Below, piece by piece: positions 18,778 to 29,200 of a stretch of DNA of 64,000 bases. Positions within the stretch are counted from its first letter, which is position 1. The number at the start of each line of letters is the position of its first letter. Both the position numbers and the translations under genes were made by a program. Below the pieces are notes generated by a model, which was not told the DNA's origin, did no database searches, and saw only the letters and a program-made list of their open reading frames with translations. Origin of the DNA: Paralichthys olivaceus. Taxonomy: Eukaryota; Chordata; Actinopteri; Pleuronectiformes; Paralichthyidae. The stretch lies in the NCBI RefSeq assembly GCF_024713975.1, contig NC_091099.1, forward strand, positions 15,605,501-15,669,500. Direction: 5' to 3'.

Positions 18778-20505
18778 GGCCGCAGAGTGATCTGAGCTCT
18801 GACAACTCACAGGCACATACAGCTCATATCTGAACACCTGCCAAAAAATGACACGTCACAGGGAAACTACGTTCGAGCTGCTGGAGAGGCATAAACATGT
18901 CAAAATCTGTCTGTAGCTACTGGTGAATTCACATGGAGCCTTGCACAACATCAAGCATCTGGGGAAAAGTTACAGGAACATCTGAGGCTGAAGGACAGCT
19001 CATTAAATGCACAGATTCTTTACAAACATGGCTTTCCTCAGGTTTGTAACCTCATACATTGAAGTGATACAAGTTGTGGGCAACATTTCTACATGCAATT
19101 CTCAAGACTAAGCTTTTAAAAAGATAAAGATTTCTCAGTCCCTTGTCTCCTTGTGTGAGCCGCTGGGTAAATCTCTGCTCTCTTTGTCACAGGTCAGTCT
19201 GACCCAGCTAATTAATTTCCCCTTGAAAAGCCTCCACAGCAGATGAATTGGGGCAGAGGGGTTTCTTTTATTCCAACAGCTAAATGCGAAGTAAGCCCAT
19301 CTAAAAAAAATAATGCAACATGTGAAAGGGCTTTTGTGTGTCTCCTGAATAAAAAAAAACAAAACACCTTTTTTGTACTTTGAGACGTGATCTGGCCTGT
19401 TCGGTTATATGGCGTGTAACGCTACTTGTAACCCCCGAACAGGCAGCGTCTCTAAGCAACCGGTAAAGTGGAGGCTGAACCAAGGATTTATAAACACTTG
19501 AATCCCACTGTGATTTATTTGGTAGGAGAAAGTTGATCATGTTTAAAAGCAGTGTGAGGCAGTGATGTCTTTTCAAACTGCTCCCTAATCTGTCAGGAGA
19601 AGGACAAGAGAAGTAAGTATCACTAATGATTTCCTATTAGTAAATAAATTATTATTACAGTTAGTAAATGTGAATATTTGTGTCCTGTTAATGTAGAGTT
19701 CCATAACTAAACACTCTATTATTTTATTATATTTATATTTTCTATTACAGCTTTCAAACTTTATCCAGCTTTCAAACTTTATCCAGGAATTTAGTTTTGG
19801 GATGTGACTCTGTGATGTTCAGAGAGCTTAAGTGGGAAATTAATACTTTTTTTTCATAGTAGAATTTTTGCTTAGGCATCTGATAATAATAATAATGATA
19901 ATAAAAGTTGGCTACAGCAATATTCTCGACCACCAAGAAATCATCCATCATTACTTTACCCACTCATGTGAACCCCAGACGCTGTTTTCTAATGTTGAAT
20001 CTATAATGGTCCTTTAATCAAAACATGCTTTACCACAATGGTGTAAAAGTGTGAAAGGGGGAAATGATCACATCAAATATAAAGACTGATTTTTATAAAC
20101 TTACTATTACTTTAAAAATGTCTTAAAAGTTATATACTCTATGTAAACTCTTATAAAGGATGTTAGATCATTGTGTAACATCATTTTAATGATTTTATAT
20201 TTAGAATCTAAAAACCTGATACAAACCACTGTGTCCTTCGTGTGCTTCATGTGGGCGTATTGTGGTTTTAGTGTGTAACCAGGGCTTTGTTGATGTGGTA
20301 ACTGTGGGACAGAAGTAAAACAAGGGATGAAAAAGAAGGACGTCCACAGATTCAGCTGCTTGTTTTGTGAGCTCTGCTTGTTGAAGGAGACAGAAGCCAG
20401 AAGCTGTATGAGCATCGGTCAAACTCTATCTGCAGGCAGACTGACGACACTCTGAGCCCGTTCGGTGTGTGTGTGTGTGTGTGTGTGTGTGGAGTTGTGA
20501 CAGGG
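18778..20505. promoter_or_regulatory. Shared head-to-head interval between gldn and cyp19a1
   Basis: gldn is transcribed leftward and cyp19a1 rightward from this 1.7-kb interval, so both promoters must lie in or near it. A TTTTTTGGCAG acceptor-like site on the minus strand just upstream of the gldn first coding exon hints at a noncoding first exon. Before the aromatase start there are A/T-rich stretches (TATATACTC near 20132, TTATAAAGG near 20151) but no confident TATA box, and I could not place the steroidogenic-factor-1 sites known from fish ovarian aromatase promoters. Confidence 0.4.
20465..20490 (+). repeat. (GT)13 microsatellite just upstream of the cyp19a1 start codon
   Basis: Thirteen uninterrupted GT units end 15 bp before the initiation codon at 20506. 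The repeat is therefore in the 5' UTR or core promoter of the aromatase gene. Confidence 0.95.
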
Positions 20506-23500
20506 ATGCTGCCGCTGGACACCTTCACCATCGGCCCCATGGTGGTGGACACGGTACACGGGGTCACCGTTTTTCTGCTTCTTCTTCTTCTCCTGCTGCT
20601 GCTCTTTTCTGCCTGGAGCAGAAACCCATCACACATACCAGGTGAGACTGCTTTCATTGATTTCTCATTATTGTGTCATGCACATTATGTGGTCAGCCTA
20701 AAACAGACGCACAAGACACCATTGTGAAAAAGAGCAAGTACAGGAAAAGAGAGAAAGAAACAAGAGTTGAAGTATCAATAAAAAGAATTCAAAAATACAT
20801 TTAGAATCAAAGGGAGCCAACTTATACATATTAAAATTAAACAACCATTACATTTTAAACAGACATTTCATGTTATATTGATTTTGGATACATATTTAGT
20901 AATTCAGCTTCCGTCTGTAGCCCATGGAGAATGGTGTAATATCCTCAAAAAGAAAAACCTTCTCATTGGCCCTGTTTTCAGAAATGCTTAATGCTTAACA
21001 GGAAACTATTGTGTTTTAATCAACTGCTTTCCTTTTTCTCCTAGGTCCTTCTTTCCTGGCAGGACTCGGCCCTATTCTCTCCTACTCCAGGTTCATCTGG
21101 ACCGGGATTGGAACGGCGAGCAACTACTACAACAACAAATATGGCAGCATTGTGCGGGTGTGGATCAAAGGCGAGGAGACCCTCATTCTAAGCAGGCGAG
21201 TCCTTTTCATATGAAACACCTTTGCAGCCACAGTTTATCCAGTGAATCTGGGAATGAGGTCACGTCACAGTCTGGCTTCACTCGCAGGTCGTCAGCAGTG
21301 TATCACATTATGAGGAGTCCCCACTACACTGCCAGGTTTGGGAGCAAGAAAGGGCTTCAGTGCATCGGGATGAAAGGGAGGGGCATCATTTTCAACAGTG
21401 ATGTCTCACTCTGGAAAAAAGTGAGGACCTACTTCTCTAAAGGTGAGTGATTAGTATAGACTGAGTGTTTGCCTGTCTTGATTCTTATTATATTATATTT
21501 TTTATATTATATTCTTATTTTTACTTTTTTATAGGGTTTAATTTAAATTGTATCTTTCTATTTAGTTTAATGAATCTAATATTACAGGTTTTCGTATCAT
21601 TCTGAATTTGTATGAGATTTTATTTTATTTTTTTGATATCATCCATCATAATTCAACCACGCTTTGTTTTAATTTTTTTAATATTCTATTTTATTCAGAA
21701 CAACATACTTGATTTAGTTAACTTCAATTATCCTTTTTAATAATTACATTTTTTTAAGCTGTCAAGTTCCAGAATGTATGTCCTACTAGGTGGGAGTTTC
21801 ATGGAATTATTATTATTATCATTATTATGTCATCTCTCATTCTATACATTCTATATTTAACATTGAATAAAAATAAATCCAGCTCCTGCAGACTCAAAGT
21901 GGATCAGTTATAATTGTAGTTATTTGTTATCTTTGTTAACAGCCCTGACAGGCCCCACCCTCCAGGGGACAGTGGCGATCTGTGTGAGCTCCACTGCCAA
22001 ACACCTGGACGGCCTGCGGGAGATGACTGACTCCTCCGGCCATGTGGACGCTCTCAATCTGCTCAGAGCCATAGTGGTGGACATCTCCAACAGGATTTTC
22101 CTCAGGGTGCCATTAAATGGTCAGCTGAACGCTCAACGTCTGTAAATGTTTCACTCAAATTGTGAACAGTATTTCCTGCCTGTAAATATTTTCCACTTCC
22201 TGCTCCTGACTGTTTTCTTATTCATAATAACAGAGAAGGAGTTGCTGATTAAAATCCAAAACTACTTTGAGACCTGGCAGACGGTTCTAATAAAGCCTGA
22301 TATATTCTTCCAGATTGGATGGCTCTACAATAAGCACAAGAGAGCGGCGTAAGATTCTCACACTCACCAGTGAAAACACAACATTTGTTTTTGTCTTCAA
22401 CTTAAACTGTTTTGTGTCAACAGTAAAGAGCTGCAGGATGTGATGGAAAGCCTCCTTGAAATGAAAAGACAGATTATTAATGAAACTGAGAAGTTGGATG
22501 AGGATCTTGACTTTGCAACGGAGCTCATCTTGGCACAGGTAGCTCTCTCCCTCTCTACACTAACTGTGTCTTGGAGTTACAGTTTGTGTTTGCTGTGTTC
22601 GGATCACCTTCTTTTCTCTGTGCTGCAGAACCACGGTGAGCTCTCAGCAGATAACGTCAGGCAGTGTGTGTTAGAGATGGTGATCGCAGGACCCGACACA
22701 CTTTCCATCAGCCTCTTCTTCATGCTGATGCTGCTGAAACAAAACCCAGAGGTGGAGCTGAGGATAGTGGAGGAGATGAACACTGTCTCCAGTAAGAGCA
22801 TTTAAAAATGTCATCATGCGACGGATAAATATTGAATTAATCCAAAATCCATCACTGCTGCTTTTTCACTTCCAGATGAAAAAGGTGCTGAAAACCTTCA
22901 CAGTCAAAGCTTGAATGTGCTGGAGAATTTCATCAACGAGTCTCTGAGGTTTCATCCTGTGGTTGATTTCACCATGAGAAAAGCTCTAGAGGACGACGTC
23001 ATTGAAGGCACTAAAATCAGGAAGGGAACCAACATCATTCTCAACGTGGGTCTCATGCATAAGACTGAATTCTTCCCAAAACCCAAAGAGTTCAGTCTGT
23101 TGAACTTTGACAAAACTGTAAGTATCACATCTCTCTCTCTCTTATCAACATTATCAGCTGTTGCTGCTATCATTAATAACTTCTTTACATCTATAATCAT
23201 AATCACTCTTATTGTTTTCATTATAATAATTAGTCTGTCAGAGCTGAAACATGATGATACACAACTGTTCCATCTCCTCCCCATTTTCGTCTGCTCACCC
23301 CAATTGCTCCAGGCAGATGGCCGTCCACACTGTCTGGTTCTGCTAGAGGTTTCTTCCAGTTAATGAGGGAGTTTTTTCTCTCCATAGTCGCCAAAGTGTT
23401 TTCTCATTGTGGGAACTGCTGGGTTTCTCTATAAGTTTTAAGGTTTGAACTTTACTATGTAAAGTGCCTTGAGATAGATAGTGTATATTTTGATTTAGCA

Positions 23501-23845
23501 CTATACAAATAAAATTGAATTCAATAAAATTGAACAATATGTGGCTCTGACAGAACAAACTAATACAAAATGTATGTCTCTACCTCCTCTGTTTGGCAGG
23601 TGCCCAGTCGTTTCTTTCAGCCCTTCGGCTGCGGGCCTCGCTCCTGTGTGGGAAAACACATCTCCATGGTGATGATGAAGGCCATCCTTGTCACCCTGTT
23701 GTCTCGATACACAGTGTGTCCTCGTCAAGGCTGCACCCTCAGCAGCATCAGGCAGACCAACAACCTGTCACAGCAGCCGGTGGAGGACGAGCACAACCTG
23801 GTCATGCACTTCATCCCTCGGACCAAGCCCCACAGTCAGATCTGA
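20506..23845 (+). CDS. cyp19a1a: Aromatase, cytochrome P450 19A1 (ovarian-type likely)
   Basis: Endoplasmic-reticulum P450 that converts androgens to estrogens, central to ovarian differentiation in fish. Exons: 20506-20641, 21045-21195, 21288-21442, 21943-22119, 22234-22348, 22424-22538, 22629-22791, 22876-23117, 23600-23845. Phases close at 1500 nt, 499 aa (human 503). Visible features are an N-terminal membrane anchor with ten consecutive Leu (residues 24-33), the proline hinge after IPGPSF, the I-helix [12 protein letters not shown], the ESLRF (ExxR) motif, and the haem-binding loop [13 protein letters not shown] with its Cys ligand. The segment [13 protein letters not shown] and the neighbour gldn favour the ovarian paralogue over the brain form (cyp19a1b), but the paralogue call is from memory. 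Intron 2 uses a GC donor. It is the only plus-strand gene in the window. Confidence 0.96.
21196..21287 (+). other. cyp19a1a: GC-AG intron 2 of cyp19a1
   Basis: The intron is 92 bp with donor AG|GCGAGT and acceptor CTCGCAG. The frame requires exon 2 to end with two bases (AG) completed by the G opening exon 3, giving ILSR-SSAVYH. A GT donor three bases downstream (CGA|GTCC) would shift the frame and destroy the protein. Confidence 0.88.
23286..23535 (+). mobile_element. 3' tail of a fish retroelement in cyp19a1 intron 8
   Basis: The stretch CAGATGGCCGTCCACAC..GTTCTGCTAGAGGTTTCTTCC..AGGGAGTTTTT..GTAAAGTGCCTTGAGAT..GCACTATACAAATAAAATTGAATT is a very common 3' end of short interspersed or non-LTR elements in fish genomes (from memory; family name not certain). 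It is 5'-truncated and ends in the usual AATTGAATTCAATAAAATTGAA repeats. Confidence 0.75.
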
Positions 23846-24134
23846 ACACAGTGAGGCTGCACACTTTGGATGACGACTATAGTGAAGGAGTTAGGCCTGC
23901 TGAGCTGTCAATGCATTCCTAAACACCAGTCCTATGTATTTCTATATGTTCTTAGATTACTATATTTGTGAGTCACACAATCTACTTTGATCTAACTGAG
24001 CTGAATCTGTATGGAAAAGTAGGTTGTGCTAAAGGGACACATAATCAACAGAGGTACAAAGTTAAAAATATAATTTTTTAACATGTGAAAATGTTGTTTT
24101 TATATTTTGTGTAAGCTTTAAGTTACGATAATCA

Positions 24135-24140
24135 AATAAA
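24135..24140 (+). terminator. Candidate poly(A) signal of cyp19a1
   Basis: AATAAA, 290 bp after the stop codon, in an A/T-rich context. Confidence 0.45.
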
Positions 24141-25402
24141 TACTAAAGTTAAATACCTGTTCTCTCGTAGCAAATATTAATGTATGAGAGAAAAGGCTGT
24201 AAGAAAATATTTGCACTTTTAATAATATCCTTCTTTTCCTCAAGTTCAGCATATTAAAGTCTGTACTGGATAAACAATCATGGACTCAAAGTCGAGTAAA
24301 TTTACATGAGTTTAATTTATTCAGAAGTTAGTAGAATATAGTGACAGGCACTAAGAAAAAAGGATTTCTTCTTTCTGTACCACAGGCACAAATCAAACAC
24401 ACCATCATGGCATTAGAACATAAGGCGTTGGGTTGAAGTTGAGATTTAGACGTCTCGTTTTGTCTCAGATCAGGACACAGGCAAAAAAAAAGAAAAAGGT
24501 CAACTTTCCCTTCAGATTAAATTAAATAAAAGACGTTTTCAAACTGGAAGCCAAATCCGGCACGGCGCAATCAAAACAGTATATGAAGCACAAGATTTGA
24601 TTTTGGGTGAAATTAATATAAAATATCTTCTGTAAGAATATAAATCCAATAAATATGTTTTCAATACTGCTTTGATAGAAAAATATAATAATAAAAAAAC
24701 ACTAAAATCCACCTCTCGCCGAAACTGACAAACCAGAAATATGAGTGCGTAGATGATCCTTTAAGAAGGCAGCATCTACAAAACATCACCACAGTGATTA
24801 ATGGAGAACATGAGCCTCACTGCTACTTTTAAGACAAAATATGCATCAAAGATGTACGAATCAAATGTAACTAATGGACAAACAACAATGTAAACATCTA
24901 TTTGCTGTGAGGAACCTTCAGGTACTGGAGCAGGTTTTCCTTGACAACAAACTATAAAATTATTAGTTTGCTGGCAGAATATTTTAAATAATCGTAAAAA
25001 AAATTGCCCAAGTACTTACAAGAGATTCGGAACAATGAATTTAACCCCTCAGAGGATATACATATTTTCACTGTGTTTCTCTCAATCCACATTTCCATTT
25101 TAAATCAGTATTGCTTGAATTTGTGTTGACAAGAAAGAACAATTTGTTAAGTTAATGACAGCAGTGAAATGTTTTCAGTTACAGTACTAATGTCTGTCTT
25201 CTTTAAATCCAAATGAGCCTCACTGTCATGGTGTCTCTCTCTCTCGAGCATAAGGACCCAAGGCACAGATATTAGTTCATGATTTTTCCCTTGCGATACA
25301 ATAGAAGTTTCATACTAAGCATTCATTTCATTCACAGTCAATGTTTTGACCATTAAAGGTTTCAAGTCATTTTGGAGCCCTGTCATCATCCTCTATGACC
25401 CG

Positions 25403-25970
25403 GCTCAGACCTGGTATTAACATCCATCCTGAGGGATCTGATTCGTCTGCTCATATCCTTGAATTAAAACGTGTCCGGTCTGAGTTTACAGATGTGTCCA
25501 ATGACAAGGTGTGTGTGAATGTGTGAGTGTGTCGGCATGAGTGAGCAGGAGAGAGGAATGAGGAAGTGCTGAAAAATTCTTGTGTGGCTGTTGTGAAGAG
25601 AGATTTGACCAATTTAGGAAAAGTATCAATCATTATGTGGTGATCAGTGTTGATATTGAGCCGGTGGTCACGAACAAATCAACGTAGGGTGAATGAGAAG
25701 CGTGAAAATACATCTGCCGTAAAATAAAACTGCAGTGTGTCAGAGACGTCAGCTGAGTAGGCAGTCGTTTAATGTGGCCCAGGACACATTTACGTTCACA
25801 CAGAGAAAAGAATGTGGCCACATGTGTCCCAGACCATCTCCTAATGAGGTCTCTAAGAGATCGGATCTCAGGACGCATTCAGGACACATTGGGTGAGTTC
25901 AGACCTGGACTTAGAGCGGACCCCTGGTGATCAGACCTCAGATCAGATGTTAATACCAGATCTGAACAGG
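25403..25970. mobile_element. Non-autonomous element with inverted ends
   Basis: The left end (CTCAGACCTGGTATTAACAT) and the reverse complement of the right end (TTCAGATCTGGTATTAACAT) match over roughly 35-40 bp, and both run on into an ATCTGAT-rich stretch. The interior contains no coding sequence. The pattern fits a MITE of about 570 bp. A related fragment (CAGGACACACTTTAATACCAGGTG, in pieces) is seen at about 44243-44300. Confidence 0.6.
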
Positions 25971-26288
25971 ATTTTAAGACTTAAGTATTATTCTGAAACA
26001 CATAGGTTTACACAAACTCCTTTAGCCCTGAAGTTATTCCAAGTCATGATGTTTCAATAGTTGTGATTCTCTTCTACCAATAAAATTCAACAATCCAAGG
26101 ACAGTCAAAACCAAATCTTTCAAAGTAACTCATAGTGGAGGAGATAAATAAATGGTTAACACTGTGATGTAAAGATGTTAACATCAGTTTCATTCTCAGT
26201 TCTGCACTGTGTACGTCTGTGCACCTCTCACTTCAGTGGTTGAGGTTCTGGTTGCTCAGTGGTGTCAGTGGATTGGTGCAGTTGAGGC

Positions 26289-29200
26289 TCAGTCCACCTG
26301 CAGAGCTCTCTGACAGTGGTAGATCAGGCAGTCGGGCAGGTCAGGCACCGGAGAGCGCAACCACACCGCCAGCGCACCGGCGTGCACGCGGCAATGCATC
26401 AGACACGGCTGATCCTGGAGGAGCTGACAAGCTAAAATACCCTCCATTCCTGTGGGCAAAGTGAAGAATGTTACTCACTGACTATATAAAATACTCAAGA
26501 TACATACAGTGCAGGTTGCAAGAGACGGAGACAAAGAAAGAGACCCACTGGTACATACACACTTAAACCTGTATGTAAATAAATATACATTTAGAAAATG
26601 CTCTAATTATAAGTTGCATTAGTTTACCCGTTAACCAGCAATAATCCATAAATAACAACACATCTTGTTGCGTCCTGATGTTTTTGTGTGACCTTATATA
26701 TGCTGTCTATATTTTTAGATTGTTGTTTCAGTATTAAACTATTTATCAATGTGTTTATTACAAATTCCACAATATAAAACTTATAAAAATGAGATCATTG
26801 AAAGATCCGAGTCTGAGCAGGAGATAAATGTATTTTCACCTATGACTTCCACGACACCAAGCTGAAGTTTCCTCTTCAGTACATTCAGAGTGGCTGTGAG
26901 AGGCTCTTCACCATCACCGATCAGTGTCAGATTCTGTTTTGTGTCGTGAGAGAAGTCGAGCCACATTGTGCCATACTCTTCTGTGGACACCGTCAAGGGT
27001 CTGCAGGAAAGAAGAAAGTAAAGTCAGCAACGAATGGTCTCTGCACGGCCGCGCTTTGAACTGGAATGCCACTCAGTAGAGCATATACCTCCACCAGGCC
27101 CAACATTCCCTTTAAAGTCAATCAAACTTCATAGCTAAGCCAACAGAACAGTTTAGATCATGGAATCGTAATCTCTATTGCAGAAGAATTATAGGTTGAT
27201 AAAATGAGGAACCAAATTGAAGCCTAACCCCCAATGAAACCACATTAAAACCAGCTAGACCAAATGTCACACACTGATAAAAATCAGTCCTCTAAATATG
27301 CCAAATTATTTTTTTTATCAAGATCCATGCATTATTCCCTGGGAAATCTGTGATGTATAATAATCTCAAAATGTGAAAGAATGTGACCAAAATTCCTGGA
27401 TCCGCCCCCTGATCCACCGAAATCTGTCTTTCTTGGCCTTTGTCCGATCCTTCAAAGTTTTGTGGAAATCAGTTCTGTAGTTTTTGCATAATCCTGCTCG
27501 TAAACAAACCGACGGGAGAAAACATAAATGTGTCACCTGATGAAGGAGGTCAGAGGGAGTCTGTATGAGAACTGCAGTGTCTGAGGCGTCCCATCGCACA
27601 ACTGGTAAGAAACTATCCCGACTACTTCAACATGAACTGAAGGCCTCTTCACAGTCAGGGAATACTGGTACACTGCTACACCGTGGCTACTCACATCCAC
27701 CACTGGACTGTCAGACAAACGGGATACCTGAAAATAAAATGGCCTTTAATATAAAAGACTATTAAAGACAGCTTCAGTCCTCATTTGTCATTTTTAGCTC
27801 AGTATATTACCTCTAGTTGTTCTGAGTGAAGATCCAGTAGTATCTGTTGAATGGCAGAGGAGTTGGAAATGAAAATGACGAGCACTAAGGAATCCTCCTT
27901 CTGCACATGACAGGCTGAGAGGTCCAGACTTTGGTTCGTGCACAGAGGAGTGATTTCTGAGTGGCCCAGTCCACATAGCTCTGCAGGCAGATGAGAACTG
28001 AGACACAAGTCTTTAGGTCTGTCTGGGTCTTCGTGTGGAGTGGGATCAGCAGCTGCTAAACCATCATCCTCACTGAGGAGGGGGTTACTTTCGTTTACAT
28101 CACTGCCGGTTAAGTTAGCCTCTACATCACAGGTGCCATTAGCAGGCGTAATGATGCCCGGGGAGAGTTCTGATGTGATTTTAGACAAGGAAACGGTCGG
28201 CTCTGAGGTGATGTCCAGCGGGTCATTACACAGCAGGTTATCCACGGTGCTGGGAGTAGAGACGAGGGAACTGGGTGTTTGCTCAATGGTGCTTGGGGAT
28301 GAGCCCTGAATTTTTTTTTTTCCTCTGAATCGACTGGGTGTCGGCTCAGGTTTTCCCATCTGTTAGAGGGAAAACAAGGTCAATTTTCAAAAGTCAAAAC
28401 ATTGCAATATCATCAAATTAGCGGAGATGTAGAGAACAAGTAGATCTGATGTAAAGCCAAAGTGATAAATCTAAAATGTTCTTATTTTTGAATTTTTGAG
28501 AGAAACTTTTGTTCTGATACAGCCAATTTCAATAAATATTTTGCACTTCTGTAACTGTAGGATTAATCTGTGAATCAAGAAAGTCGTTTCCATCACATGA
28601 ACTCACCTTTTTAACATCTTACCTCCTTTAGACCTTCATCAGTTTGAGTATGAATCTTCCCTGATGAAGGTCTGAGATCCATCGGGTTAATAATGTGAGT
28701 TCTTGTAATGGAGTGTGTGTGTGTGGAATACTCTGCTTTTACTTTTGAACTTATCTCCATATTGTGCAGCTCTGCTTCAAACAGACAAAGAATTTAAGCG
28801 CTCACCAGACACATGGGGCTTTGGGAGCTGAGGCCAAAAAACAGTGAGGAAGCCAGCTGCTGTTTATCTTGTTTGGGCTCAGGGGTTGGTGTCAGGGTCG
28901 GAGTCTGGCTGTGTGAGCTGTCAGCCTCCGCCTGCTGGCTGGGTGAGCGGAGGGGACTCGGTACCTCCACCTGGGCAACTTCCTCCACAGATTCCCTCTG
29001 TGCCAGGTACCCCTCCCTCCCCCACACACGCTTCACTCCATCCAGCTTCAGAGTTGTAGAGCTGAAGCAAAAATGGAGAAAAAATCAGTGTGGGTTCAAA
29101 ACAATAAAGAGCGCATAATTCAGAGGTATGCACAGTGTGTCCTCATACCCTCCTTTGTGGGAGAGCTCAGTACTGTCACCCGAGAGACCAGAGCTTATGG

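Larger units (their letters stand above)
23846..26288. other. Convergent spacer between cyp19a1 and ap4e1 3' ends
   Basis: It contains the 3' UTRs of both genes. A likely cyp19a1 poly(A) signal AATAAA is at 24135-24140. A TTTATT (AATAAA on minus) near 24316 could end the ap4e1 transcript. No coding exon was recognised. A MITE-like element occupies 25403-25970. Confidence 0.45.

Noticed and set aside
18778-18837. Upstream extension of gldn (VFRYELYVPVSCQSSDHSAA) as coding sequence
   Set aside because: It is in frame but has no ATG, and an acceptor-like site precedes it. It would be coding only if an upstream exon supplied a start, which I could not find.
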